A stretch of 64,000 nt of DNA from Rhizophlyctis rosea (Eukaryota > Chytridiomycota > Chytridiomycetes > Rhizophlyctidales > Rhizophlyctidaceae). The stretch lies in NCBI GenBank assembly GCA_027596075.1, contig JADGJC010000046.1:1-64000 (forward strand). Direction: 5' to 3'. The notes beneath the pieces were generated by a model that saw only the letters and a list, made by a program, of their open reading frames with translations, was not told where the DNA came from and made no database searches. Both the position numbers and the translations under genes were made by a program. Shown one piece after another: positions 34,974-47,562 of the stretch. Each line of letters begins with the position of its first letter. The first letter of the stretch is position 1.

Positions 34974-37900
34974 TCACCTCCTCCCACCCCACTCCCCAAC
35001 ACCACTACTCCTCCCACTGCCCCCACCAACACCCGACACTCCAAACCCAAGTCCACCGCCTACACCCCCAACACCAACCCCACCCCCCTCCCTCCCCCTC
35101 TCCCCCCTCCTCCCCTCCCCCCCACCAACCCTCAACCCCTTCTCAACACTCAACCCCCGACTCAAACTCTTCCCCCTTTCCCTCTTCTCCTCCCTTCTAT
35201 CCGAACTCTTCCCACGACTCCTCTTCACCTCGTCCGTCGGCAAATTGATAACCGGTATGCCCCCGTGATGGTGGTGGTGATGTCTCGACGGTGGAGCATA
35301 AGGATTATCATACCGGTACTCCTTCCGCTGCGCCGCAGTCCCCGCGCCAGCACCAACAGCAGCGGTTGCGGCATCGCTGCCTTCTTCCGTCGCGGTCGTC
35401 GAAGTGGAGGACACGGGGATGCCCGTGCGTGTGATTTCGGGAACGAGGTGGACGAGAATTAGGTCGAGGAGGATGTAGAAGAGATGTTTATTAATTGTCT
35501 TGTTCTGGAATGCTTCAAACGCCGACGAGACGTTCTCGTCTACGCGCTGCTTGCCGAGTAGTGTGTGTAGTTGTGCTGTGTTGAGACGAAAAGAGTCGGC
35601 ATTTGTTCCATCAAAGAGAAAGTCTTTGATGTCAAAAACATACCGGGAACACATCCCAAAACCCTCTTCTCCACCTCCACCCGCGTCGCCAGCTGCTCCT
35701 CCAAACTCCGTTTCGGAGCCGCATCCGCCAACACCCCATTAGGCCACATCCCCATCCGGAACAACTGCAGATACGCCGCGACCGACTCCGGGCATATCAA
35801 CGAGTAGATGGATTTCATTATGATGCTGAGTGACGAGTCATGATTGGTACGTGTAACGCAGAAACCCCGGGAAAAACAAGGATCAAAAGCTCACCGATTT
35901 ACAACCCCACCACAAACACCCCTCACAACCGGCTTCACGAAAAACACACACTGATTCCACACCCACTTGTTCCGCCTCCCGAACCCAAACACCTCGTTCA
36001 GAAGATCATACACCCCTTCATCCAAATCCTCCCCCTCATACTTGGTCGTATCGATCGGTCCCAGTTGTTTCGGTCCGCGTTTAGTTTCAAGGTAGAGGGC
36101 GGAGAGGGTTGCGTATAGGGTGCGGAGGTGCGTTAGGTATGGGTGATGGAGGTATGGTGTCAGGATGTTGGTGGCTTTTGTTGGTGAGGAGGTGGAGGCG
36201 TGGGTGGGTTGAGTGGTTGTTGGGGCGATGGGGATTGGGTCGTCGAGGAGGGAGTGTTGCGAGGATTTGGTTTGGAGGGTGGAGTTGTTAGGTGGGTCTG
36301 GGTCGAGTTCTGGTTCGGTTCCCGGGTCCAATGCGTCTTTTAGGCCAGTCGTTGATCCTCCGTCGCCGGTGAGGGAGGCCGTTTCGCCTAATACTGCCGT
36401 ACCAGGTAAGGAACTGGCATCATCACTATAGTCATCCTCGAACGAAATGTCCGCCGGTATGTAATTGAATGCGCCCGCACTCCCATTATTCCCAGCAGCG
36501 GGGGTATTCGTTCCTTCCCCCTGCCGAAGCGACAACCGTCGAAAGACTCCCATCCGTGGATTCTTAGACGGACTAGTATTCAGCTCGTCCCGTCTCTGAT
36601 CCGACAGCGCCGAATAATCCGACAAATGTCCATCTTCGCTCGGCGAATCCGTAGCATTCAACTGGTTATAGTACTGCGCCTTCTCCTTCGCGGCCTTCTT
36701 GGTCTCTTCATCCCCAAGCAAACTAGAACTCCGACCCCTTCCAAATCTCTTCTTCATGCCTTTTTCTTTCTCCTTCTTCGCGCTCTTATCCTTCTCCCGC
36801 TCCTTGTCTTCGTCCTTCGTGTTAACAATGTTTTTGATCTTGTCCAGTCCGCCACTCGCCAATTTGCCCAACCCGCTCACAAAACCCTTCTCCTTCTCTA
36901 CCGACGGAGTCGTGCTCGCCATGCTGATGACGCTCTTCGTCTTTTCGGCTTTCCGTCGGCGTTTGAGAAATGATGGGGGTTGGGGAGATGAGACGGTATC
37001 GAAAAGGCGGGAAGGGTCTTTGGACGTGATCTTCGGCGTATGTTTATGGGCCAGATCCTCGTCGTGTAGGCCGGAGAACATTTCAATGTGGGAACTTTGG
37101 AGACCGGGAGGAAGGGAAGAGAAGGGACGGCCGGGAGAGTCACTGGCGAGGACACTGGCGGTGATAGGGGAGTCTTCGGGGAAGTCGTCGAGTGTGAGGG
37201 TTTGATCTGATAGGGCCTGCAGATGTGGCGTCAGGATGAGTGATGTCATTCCTACAACGCACAGCATGCGCTCTTCCCAATCATCATCATCACGCTGTCA
37301 TTGATTTGAAGCATCAAATATGCCTCTTCCTGACCACCACCAAGCACCGGCTATGGAAGCCCCGGTCAGCTCAAATGCACTACTCACCACAAGGATGGTC
37401 TGGTTGATGTAATCAGGATCACAAAACTTATCCACGGTAGACACAAATACCGCATTGGTCAGGATCTCTCTCAATAGAAATTTCACGACGTCGCTCTTCA
37501 GTTCCTCGCGGGGCATCAGCACGTCCATTAGGATCTCGACTACGCGACGCAAGTACTCCGCCTCAGTTTCCGGCGATTTTAGAGCAAAATGCGGCTGCGA
37601 GCCAGCAAATAGCGATTCTATGGAACGGACGGAACCGGCATACGCCGTGTCGAGCTTTTCCTTGCAGTGTCGGTAGTCGTGCAAATGCCGGCGAAGAATT
37701 TCGGGCACATCGCGGCAAAAGAGAGAGACCCAGTCTACGCGTTGGAGGCGAGCTTCTAGTTCGCGAATTACGTGGTGTAGGAGGGCAACTATTTCTGCTA
37801 TGAACTCGTCGTCTGTTGATATTGCTGCATACCAGGACGAAATGTAGTCCCTCAGGAGCAGGAGGAGTACTTTGTGGAGCTCTGCGTCGACTACTTCTGA

Positions 37901-37990
37901 CGAGGTGAAGGTTTTAGGGCGGACAGTGTGGAAGGTTTGTTGCAGGGAAGGCGTTGCTGTTGGAGGCGGTGTTGCGTGGGGGGAGGCCAT
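34974..37990 (-). CDS. PXA and Nexin_C domain protein (sorting-nexin related)
   Basis: Four exons (37388-37990, 35895-37216, 35644-35825, 34974-35575) give 902 residues. The N-terminal PXA domain includes LLLLLRDYISSWYAAISTDD and EYLRRVVEILMDVLMPREEL. The middle is long, charged and disordered. The C-terminal Nexin_C domain reads GVYDLLNEVFGFGRRNKWVW, YSLICPESVAAYLQLFRMGM, WPNGVLAD and LHTLLGKQRVDENVSSAFEA, ending INKHLFYILLDLILVHLVPE. A Gly/Arg-rich tail follows. I see no PX domain, so it resembles fungal Pxa1-type proteins more than Mdm1/SNX13. Such proteins act at organelle membranes and contact sites. An open frame upstream of the chosen ATG encodes LALSAVSSVVLLIGVA, which could be an N-terminal membrane helix reached from an unseen 5' exon; the true start may therefore be further right. 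Confidence 0.78.
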
Positions 37991-38035
37991 GTAGTCAATA
38001 TGAATACGTTTTGCGACTCCAATGAGAAGAACCAC

Positions 38036-38679
38036 GGAAGAAACAGCCGAGAGAGCGAGCCTTCAGCGAGTCGACCTGCAGGACAAGGCAAGGGTTGTCA
38101 GTCGTGAGTGTGTATGCGTTCCCAGCCCGCAGCACGTGATTGAGTACTGCCAGGGTGGTTGTTTCCCTGTGCATACCTTCAGTATATAGTGTGTACTCCC
38201 TCAGTACTGCCCGATATGCAACCCCAGGTAAGCAAGTCGGTTGTGAGTGAAGGGTTCAAACAGTGCACATTGAGAGGCAAGGCCCACAACACACGCGTCC
38301 CTCATCAGTCCCTCTCTGTCCAAATGATTGTGAGACCGATGGATGCAATGATCGCGTTTGATGGCGGCGCCGTGGCGCACCCCGCCTCCTCGTTCCATCT
38401 GTGGCCAATGGCCGGACTTGGACACGCGCAGCTGCACTGGGTGCACTTGGGTGAGTGGAGGGTGGCAGGATGCTGGATGCAACCTTCTGCTCTCACACAC
38501 TTTCCCTCGCTGCGATCTAGTCGATCTGCAACTGGCAACTACCCCCCCCATCCACTATCAGTACTATCGCTAGCAAATAGGACCAGCTAGCTATTCACGA
38601 CTATCAACACACTACATATCGCCACTCCCTTGTCAAAACATATCATCACTCTGGTAACCTACAACACTCACAAGGCAAT
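38036..38679. promoter_or_regulatory. Divergent promoter region between PXA protein (-) and Nup155 (+)
   Basis: About 640 bp with no supported gene. It holds an ACGCGT site near 38294, a motif known as MCB in other fungi, but one copy alone is weak evidence. Confidence 0.3.
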
Positions 38680-41600
38680 ATGGTCGGACCTCCGTTCGGG
38701 AGAGACCTCGCAAACGGGGACGACTTTCGATTCCTCCAACAATTCCAACAACGACCGCAGCAGAGGGGACTGGGTGGCGGCGCCGGCACGGGAAGTGGCG
38801 GGGTCGGTGGTGAGGGAACAATCCTCAAACCCGAAAACCTGATAGAGCCCACAAAGGAAATCGAGCAATGCTTACAACAGGATAAGTAAGTAAATCCGCA
38901 CGCGCAAACAATGTATCGGTGGGAACGTGACAGGAGTAGTCTCTTCCCCCAACCCCACAAAAACTCTTCTTTGTGTAAAGGAGCTTGCGCCCAGCAGCAG
39001 GTGGACCCGCATCTACCCAATTGCAATAGGGCATATGCTGGGAGATGTGGAGGAACTCTTGTGAAACGTCTGTCACTCACAAAACCCATTCTAGGTACCC
39101 AGACCTTGTGGAACTGTTCGAACGCCTCAAACAAGAGTCCACGCGAGAAAGGGTGGAATACAAGGAACATCCAACTGGCTTTCTCCAGCAAGAACAGTTC
39201 ACAAACATGTCCCCCCACATTTCGAGACAATTCGATTGTACGTAAGAGTGATGCTTACGATTCATTGGTTCTTCCCAGCAGTGTTGGCTAAAGTCGCGCT
39301 CGTATTTGCTGCAGCTCTTGAATGCAAAAGCTGGATTGGCATTCTGCCCGAAATACATCGTATCTGGGTAACTATCGATCACCGGCTGTTCTTGTGGGAC
39401 TACGAAGACCCTAACAGGTTTGTGACTGGCACATCTGCGTTTCCTGCAATCATAACACACTCACCGGCAACTGACAGCGCACCGGAAGTGTGGGATGATC
39501 AAGATCAGATCATTGTGGGCGTTGCGTGTGTGAAACCAGCGGAAGGCAGGCAATGCTCAAAGCCGTTCATCTCAAATATGTCGACTTACCTTGACACCAT
39601 TTCCAGGAGTGTTTATTTACCAGATCAAATACCTTCTCGTGATTGCCACTCCGCTTGAGATCTTTCTCGTCGGTGTAGCGCCCGAGGAAAGGTCCCGGAA
39701 GATCCAGATCTACCAAACAGACTTTTCCATTGCTGCAGACAATGTGAACATGTTCCAAATTGAGGGAACTGAAGAAGGACGCATTTTCATGGCGGGGCAC
39801 AATGGGCAACTCTATGAGCTTCAATACCAGGTGGGTGTCTACGCTCTCGATCAGAATGAAACTCAAGATTCACATGATCTACCCAGTCGGATGAAGGATG
39901 GTTCTCTCGGAAGATTCGCAAGCTCAACCACTCGACGTCTGCCATCGCGATGTTCACGCCCACATTCCTGTCTTGGCTTCAATCAGGTGCATAATCAAAG
40001 GCATGGGAATAAGAGGCGTGAGCGGGTTAACCAACACACAACTGCAGACACGGTAGCCAGAATTGCCATTGACAAGAAAAGGAATGTGCTGTACATCCTC
40101 AGGACCGACCAACAAATCGAAGTAGGAAGATTGCTCATTTCAAAATAAAGACGCATGCGCTGACTGAATTCAAAAAGGCCGTATACCTCGGGGCGCAAGG
40201 CAACGAATTCAAGCGGATCGCAAAGACGCGGGACATCATCAAAGTGGCACAAGACGTTATGGACGCTGGAGATCGACTGGACGAGCGGGGTTTCCGGATT
40301 ATCCATATTCAGCCCTTGACGCCGCTCGAATCGAACGAGCTCCACTTGCTGGCCATTGCTGCAACCGGTTTGTTGGCATGACTAACGGAATCAGAAGACC
40401 TCGCTGACTTCTGCGCCATAGGTCACCGGCTATACTTCACATGCACCAACGCCGCGCTGGACCACAGGAACGACGGGTGGGGAGACCAATCAAGCAGACT
40501 GGTTTTGGTCTCCGTCAGACCGCCTCCATCCCTCCCCAACCAAGGCAACTACAACGAGCAATTTGGATTCTATCAAGCATACTACTCGGATGGGTTGTTC
40601 CTAGCGGCGAAGCCGTTGGATGATGAGCGGGACAGGATCGTAGCGGCTGGACCGAATTCTGGTGCCATCTCGAAGGTCGGTAGCATGCACACTACAAATT
40701 GGCGAAGATGGTTCGGCATTTTGAGTCTTGTTGCCCTCATAGGTCTCGCCAAAAGGTTGGGCAGAACAAGCATCCGCGGTAGATGTGGATGGACGGACGC
40801 ATGCCATCGCCCGGGCACCTCAAAAGCCTTACAACATGTACACCGACGCAAATCCCGACATCTTGCTCAACGAGTTCGCGCATCAGTTGGAGTATCCACC
40901 GACGCAGTACCATTTGGTGTACGCTACTGGTACGTCAGTTTGGCTTCCATTGTCATGTCGAATGGAGGGTGCAGTTCGGCAAGCTAACCAAATTGGTCTT
41001 CTAGGGGTGGTTCATCTTACGACCCTAAGGCCCCTGGACATTCTGTGCGATGAGCTGACACGGTTGCGGAATATGGACGCGCTGAAACCGCTTATGGAGT
41101 AGTAAGTCTCATGGACCCGAAAGTCGACTGTGCGCAACCCAACAATCACTAATGTTCTTACTCCAGTTGGGGACCTGCCGAAATTTGCGCCATGTCCTTG
41201 GCCATTCTCAGTGGTCACCCGTATGTGTTGCACTCCAGTAGGGTGAGAAGGTCTGCAAAAAGCAAAGTCTAATTCCCCACAAATAGAGCGGTTCCGAAGA
41301 AGGAATACAACCAAGGCCCAACCATCGAAAGAAACGCTTTGAACGTCTTCCTACAATGGGGCGGGAAGCCATCAATGACGCAGCAAAACTCCAATGCTGG
41401 AAGTGGTAAGTTCTTGAGTTTCCCGCGCATCCACTGCGTGAGACCGGATGGAGATTGCTGTGGGTTATGTTTTTCGAAATCTGTACCTAATCGTCGATTA
41501 TACCACCCTGCTCAGGTGAACCCAACATACACGGCATCCCTCTTTCGTCGCCCGAGATCAAGTTCAGCGCGAAGCATGATGGGTTCGCCGCGTACCTTGC

Positions 41601-44600
41601 AAGGCTTTTGAGGCCGGTTTGGCAGAAGAACATCGTGCAAGCGGACGGGTAAATATATAATTGTTACATTGTTTACTACCGCTATGTGGTGGTACCTGGC
41701 AAATCGCTTATGTACATCTCGTACTTACTATATGTCCGCTTCTTTGGACGCATTTGCAGCAGCAGGAAAAGCAAGTCCCGTTCGGACAGGGACAGGAGCC
41801 TTGCCAAGAACAAGTCGTTGGAGGGGAGGGAGTTGATGTATGTGAAGAATAATCTGGATGCTTTGAATGGGGTTTTGATGAACAAGTGAGTATTGTTGTT
41901 ATGGGACGCCTCCTGCGTGCATTTGGAAGGATATCATCGTCGAAATGTTACGGATTTGGGAACTATAACTCATGTGCATGTTTCTTCTTCTTTTCTTCAA
42001 TTATATGTATAAGCTTGAGAGGCTTCACCGACCCTCCGACGCCGGAGATGCACGACGCGCGGGGAGGGCCCGATGCTGAAGCTTGGAGGGTGAGTGTGAT
42101 ACTTTTCTCAAGAATCGTGGCAATCGATGCCGAAGCAGCACTCTCATGTTGGATCTTGAACTGAGCGCGTCTTGCCAACGCTATCTCTTACTCACAGAGG
42201 GAGCAAGAGTCCCTGGACCGGCTGCACCAACTGCTGAAGATGTGCCTGGAAGGCATCTCGTTCGTGACATTACTTTTGGACTATAAGCTTCAGGAGTTGG
42301 TCAAGCGGTAGGTTTCTACATAGGGGTCGGACGTCACCCCACCGACTCCCAGCTCGTCTTAACGTCGTTTTTCCGAAACAAAGGCTACCGGATGCCAAGC
42401 GAGTCGAAGCTTACAGCGCCACGTTCCAAAGCCTTGTTACGACGGAGCAGGGGCAGCGGTTGGCCAAGGACTTGATGTTTGCATTGGTGGAGAAGCATCT
42501 TGATGATCAGAATGGGGTATGTTGTCTTGGCGGCTTTCGATATTAATAGACTTACGATATGTGATCATTAGGTGGAAAGCATCAATGTCAGGTTGCGTCA
42601 GTCTTGTCCGTCGATCTGCCATGGAAATGACGCGAGGTTCTATAAGGTTGGTATTGATCCAGTACCCGTTTTCTTATGACGTTGTGGGCTCACTTTGGCG
42701 TTCATCGTGCACAGGGAATGGAACTTCTCCGCAGCGCTGTCGACAAGGGCAAGGGGTACGAGCAAAACCAAGAGTTGGACGCCTCTTTGGGGTCAGTTAT
42801 CTCGCCATTTAGTTCTTCCATGTTTACGAACCAAGATTCACCTGACATCTGGTTCCTTTGCCAACCCTTGCTAGGATCTTCATCGACATCGCGAAAGACA
42901 TCAGCGAAGACAACCTGAACAAGATTCTCAGCTTGTACAAGAGCGCGTCGTACTACGGTGGTGTCATGGAGTTGGGATTGAGGTGGGCGAGCGCGATTGA
43001 TCCCAACGATGATGCGGGGACTTATGCTGATGCGGGGATGTTTGCGGAGTCGGTAAGTTGTGTATTTTTGGGGTTTTACGGTGTGCGTTTACTCTTCGGA
43101 GAAGCTTTGAACTAATTCAAATGGCTTCGTCATGCATAGGACCCACGCTCGGAAGTGTACAACAAGAGGAGGTCTGCGTATGATATGATTGCGTCGATGA
43201 TTGGTTCTGTGTTGTCTCAAAGGGATAGGGCTCCGGAAATGGGACAAGGTATGGACTGCCTTGAATATCTAAGAATCACGATCAGTAAGAGAAACTTATG
43301 GTGATATCAACAGCTCAGGATGGCTGGGACCGAACACTGGACGGTGTGTTGAGGTCTGCCGTCGAGGCGCGGGATGCTCTCTTCCATGAATATCTGTACA
43401 ACTGGCTGCTGGAGAGGGGTCAGTTGAAGCTCTTGTTCAAGGTTTGTATTTTGACGAATTGGAGATGCCTGCAAGATATCAGGGAATCCTAGAGACTGAT
43501 GAATATCCACAGTACCAAGACCGCGACCTTGAAGCCTTCCTCCGAAGGCACAGGACGCAACCGGAGTTTGGAAGAATGCTCGCGGAGTACTGCAATTACC
43601 ATCAGCGTTTCGTCGATGCGGCGGGTGCGTGGTACCTTCTGTCAAAGTTGGAGAAGTACGTATTATGACCGCATGGGGCCTCTATAATGCCCATTTGCCG
43701 CTCTGTGAATGTGGAATCTGGTCCATTCTTGCATGAATGAGCGGCCGGTGAACTAATCCTTTCCGTTCTTCCTCCAATTTCCTCAGTATCGACCTCTCTC
43801 ACCGGCTGGCGTACCTCAGTGAAGCACGGACGCAAGCGGAGTTGGCAAGGAGTACGGGACAAGCGAGTCGGAGTCAACAGGATGAGGAGACCGTTATTGA
43901 AATCATCGATGTGTGCGATGTAAGCGTTCCCCTTCATTCCTAGTTCATTCGTGGACGAAAGCCGATTCGTCAAGGTGGCATCTACTATATGAGCTGACTT
44001 CTGATTGTTTTGCGGCAACGTGCAGGTCGCAGAGATCCAATTTGAGCTGTGTGAAGCGCTCAAGACCATCCCGGAGGCCGCTGCGAGGGATGTTATGAAG
44101 GAGTTGGATGCGCGTATTTGGTCTCTGACGGAGGTAAGACATCAGTTTCGACCGAGTCCTTGCTGGCCTTCAAAACCGGCGAGCTGACGATGGGCGCAAT
44201 CTTTAGCTGTACCGCGAAAGCAAGGCGTACGAACTGTACGACGTGATGTTGCACATCTTCTTCACTGCCGATCAAGGGCCGCAGGTCAAGGTGCGGATTG
44301 AGGAGGTTTGGGGGAAGCTTTTGAAGCGTGGTATGTAGTCATCTGAAGTGTATCATGCGTCAATATAGCAATGTCTGATAATGTTTTGCAGCGCGAGACT
44401 CGGAGACGGGCACAAATGATCCTTGGGCTGCACAAGCGGCACGGATCGTGCAGTTGGGGTCTCGGTTCGCTCGGGATCAGGGGGATGTGTTCCCGTTGAG
44501 TGAGTTTTGATGTCTTGTTGATATGATTGAGTGGGCATTTTGACTCGTGTTCGCTCATTTTTGCGTGCCCTTCGACAGAATACATCATTCAGACCATGGA

Positions 44601-45108
44601 GCAGCAGGCGTTTGAGGCTCACGGTGGGAACAACCCCGCGCCGGCGAATTGGATGTTGGATACGATGAAGGCTGTTGGGAGGGTGAAGAATGCGAGGGTG
44701 TTTGAGTGTTTGAATGAGATGTTTGATTCGAAGGTTTGTGTTGCTTCTGCCTAAGTACATGAGTTCGGGGTAACATTGTTGCTGACGCCTTCCATTGGAA
44801 CAACACAGTCTGCCCCGTGGAACTCGACATTGGCTGTCCAGTTCTTGGTCAATGACATGTGCACATTGTTGGAGAGGTGGTTGGGGGAGATGAGGGGTCG
44901 CCGGGTGGAGGAATTGTGAGTTTGTCCATCTTACCGCCTTTCAATGCGTTGCATTCTTTGACCATGCAATGGAATAAGGTACGACTTCCCCTTCCGCGCC
45001 GTGGACGACGCCGTGAACAAGTTCATCGTGTTCCTGAACGGTGAGGATATGCGGGATCTTCAGTTCAGGCTGAAGAAGATCCAGGACCGTCTCCGTCTCA
45101 TGGCTTGA
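38680..45108 (+). CDS. Nucleoporin Nup155/Nup170
   Basis: Inner-ring scaffold nucleoporin of the nuclear pore complex. The gene is cut into many short exons (about twenty). Checked ones include 38680-38885 and 39095-39237; the next starts at 39315. N-terminal markers: YPDLVELFERLKQESTRERV, IGILPEIHRIWVTIDHRLFL then WDYED, GRIFMAGHNGQLYELQYQ, and IAIDKKRNVLYILRTDQQIE. These match the Nup155 beta-propeller. The C-terminal alpha-solenoid includes ALFHEYLYNWLLERGQLKLL, QIQFELCEAL-like helices and the final FIVFLNGEDMRDLQFRLKKI followed by QDRLRLMA and a TGA at 45106-45108. I did not verify every junction. The N-terminus before YPDL is Gly/Gln-rich. It is convergent with the Nop12-like gene 210 bp away. 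Confidence 0.88.
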
Positions 45109-45319
45109 GGGAGGGCAGATGAGGGGTTGGCTTAGGTGTGGTGTTTTTCATTGTAGATGTCATAGGGGGAGGAGCAGAAACTTCCCGCGTTTATTGCATG
45201 CAAAAAAATTGGCCTACGACATGTTTTTCCATTGTACAAAATAAATTACAATTTGCTTATGGTATACAAGGCCGTGATGGTAATGGAGGGGAGTTCAGAT
45301 TACGTGACGGGATGATTAT

Positions 45320-47002
45320 TTACGCGGATTTAGACTTTTTTGATGGAGCCTTCTTCGGTTTTCCGGTATTTGGTCCCTTTTTGAATATCGTCTTTCCCTT
45401 GCCCTTCCCTCCTGCCTTTGCTCCTCCCTTCATGAGGCCGGCCTTCTTCAACCCTCCCACAGCCTTCTTCAGGAGACCGCCAGGTTTCTTCGATCCTCCG
45501 GCGGTGGTAGTGGGTCGCTTTGCGCGGGTGCCTTCGGTCTGTGAATATCGACCATGACGGAAATTAGTTCTCAAACACCAGAAGGAAAGCATTCAAACCG
45601 AAAAGATGGATCCGGATTGTAAACACCAAAGATACTAACCGCGCTCGCCTTCTTGCCATTCGCCAAATCCTTATTACACCTCGTCACGCGGACTTTACGT
45701 CCCTTCAGTTCGTTTTCATGCTTTTTGATGGCTAGGCTTACAGCCGCGCGGTCCTTGAATTGGACGTAGGCGAAGCCCTTGCCGACGTTTGTTGATCTGT
45801 CTCGGATGACTCTTACGTTCTCTATAAATCAGATTTCAGCAAGAGTTTCCTCCTTTGCTGCACTCTCCAACCCTTCCAAAAACCGTCACCAACGACATAC
45901 CAACATCCCCACACTCCGCAAAAAACTCCCACAAACTCTCTTCATCAATGTCAAACGGCAGATTGCCCACAAAAGCGGAACGCTTCGGGTCGTGCTTGAC
46001 GCCTTCTTTGGAGACTTTGTCGACGCGGATGTGTTTGCCCATGAAGACGGTGCCGTTCTCCTTGATGGCGGCGTCGAGGCTGGATGGGTCGGCGTAGACT
46101 ATGTAGGCGTTGAGGGTGTCGCGGTCTGGGTGGAATTCTTTGTGGACGAAGGAGGCTTTGCGGGGTTTTGTGTCGGCGAAGGCCTATGAAGCTTTTTGTA
46201 AATATGAAGAGATTGGAATTGAATGAAATGTGAGAAACTTACGATCGAACGGAACCGGATGCTTTCCAATTTCCCATGTTTAGAAAACAACGTCTTCAAC
46301 TCCTTCACGCCGGCCTTCTCCGTGACAGCAATAGACAAATTCCCAACAAACACGGTACGCTCGTTCTTCTCATCTTTGTCGGCGCGCTTTTGCCGCCGCG
46401 AGACCTTGCCGTCCTTCTTCTCTGAGTCGGAATCGGAGACGTCTTCGCCTAGCTCTTTTCGTCGCTTTTTGGCGAGCTCCTCGAGGACGCGGGTCTTCTC
46501 TTCTTGTACTTGGTCGGGAAGGGATTTCGCGGAAACGGTTTTCGGCTTTTTGGCGGAGGAGGATGGGGAGGAGGAGGGTGCGGCTTTGCGTTTGTTTGGT
46601 TTGGAGGATTGCGAGGTTTCAGAAGTGGCGGGTTGTGGAGGTGTTGGTTCAGGTTCTGTCAATTTGGCTTTCTTCTTGCTAGGTGCATCGCTATCCTTCT
46701 TCTCTTCCGTTTTCACCTATGAGTTTTGGCGGCTAATGAGCTACTGAGTTCATCCAGAAGTTGCGCTGGTCGCGTCCTGTTACCTCTTTCGACTTCTTCT
46801 TCTTTCCTCCCTCAACCTTAGCTGTCTTCGCGCCCTCCTCCTCGCCATCATTCGCAACCGCCTGCTGCTTTCGCTTTCGCGTTTCCGGCACCGAAACCGC
46901 GGGCGCCGCTACGGCTGGAGTAGTTGGACCGCTCCTAAACAGGTCATCAAGGTCCTTATCGAGAGTGACGTTGCCCAAAAGGGAGTTCAAAAGGCCTGAC
47001 AT
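45320..47002 (-). CDS. Nop12/RBM34-type nucleolar RNA-binding protein
   Basis: Five exons (46784-47002, 46243-46716, 45901-46183, 45640-45821, 45320-45538) give 458 residues with consistent phases. The N-terminal third is Lys/Ser/Pro-rich. RRM1 starts [20 protein letters not shown] and continues [36 protein letters not shown] and HIRVDKV. RRM2 starts [20 protein letters not shown] and continues [20 protein letters not shown] and [10 protein letters not shown]. The long spacing inside RRM1 and the two-RRM order fit Nop12/RBM34, which acts in 60S pre-rRNA processing. The C-terminal tail is Lys/Gly-rich ([12 protein letters not shown]), typical of nucleolar proteins. Start [15 protein letters not shown] matches the family's short N-terminal motif. 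Confidence 0.87.
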
Positions 47003-47562
47003 GACTGCAGCTAAAAATAACAATAAGTAAAGTGAACTTTCCCACACTTCAATGGAATAGGATTCCAAAAAAACCGAGAGTGGCTGGTGTGGCGTACAAG
47101 TGCTGAGATAATCCAAGGCTGGGCCTCCAACCCCCCCTTGACTGGGCCCCCCAAACGCAAAAATGCAACCAATCCGGGAGATGTTCTTAGAACCCTGGAG
47201 TGGGTACCAGGCACTCATCATTGATTCTCTCCTCGAGTACCGAAACTCGACTGGTACCTATTCATAATACGGACCCATATCGGAGCCATGGTAAGCATGA
47301 ATGGTTCTACCCTGAATCAGGCAACTTAGATCGCTTGGGCGGTGAGCTTGTTTAGTTGGAGGGTTGGCATTTGCTAAACACCGCACACTTCGTCGCGTAT
47401 ATATTTCGCCACATGACGCAGTCCCCGTTCAAGTCAACTGACTGTTTCCTCCGAGCTCATGACCATTTTTGATAGCACTCATAACTATCGTGAATAATCA
47501 GGCATAATACAACTAATAAGCAGCTGTAAAAACCGCCGCGTACTACCACAAGCAGCTTCAGC
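47003..47562. promoter_or_regulatory. Divergent intergenic region, Nop12-like (-) and CNBD protein (+)
   Basis: About 560 bp. No gene supported. A plain bidirectional promoter region with no motif I can name. Confidence 0.35.

Noticed and set aside
38294..38299. ACGCGT as an MCB cell-cycle element
   Set aside because: A single six-base match next to genes not known for S-phase control is expected by chance.
43602..44760. Minus-strand frames inside the Nup155 region
   Set aside because: They lie opposite clearly conserved Nup155 exons and have no features of their own.
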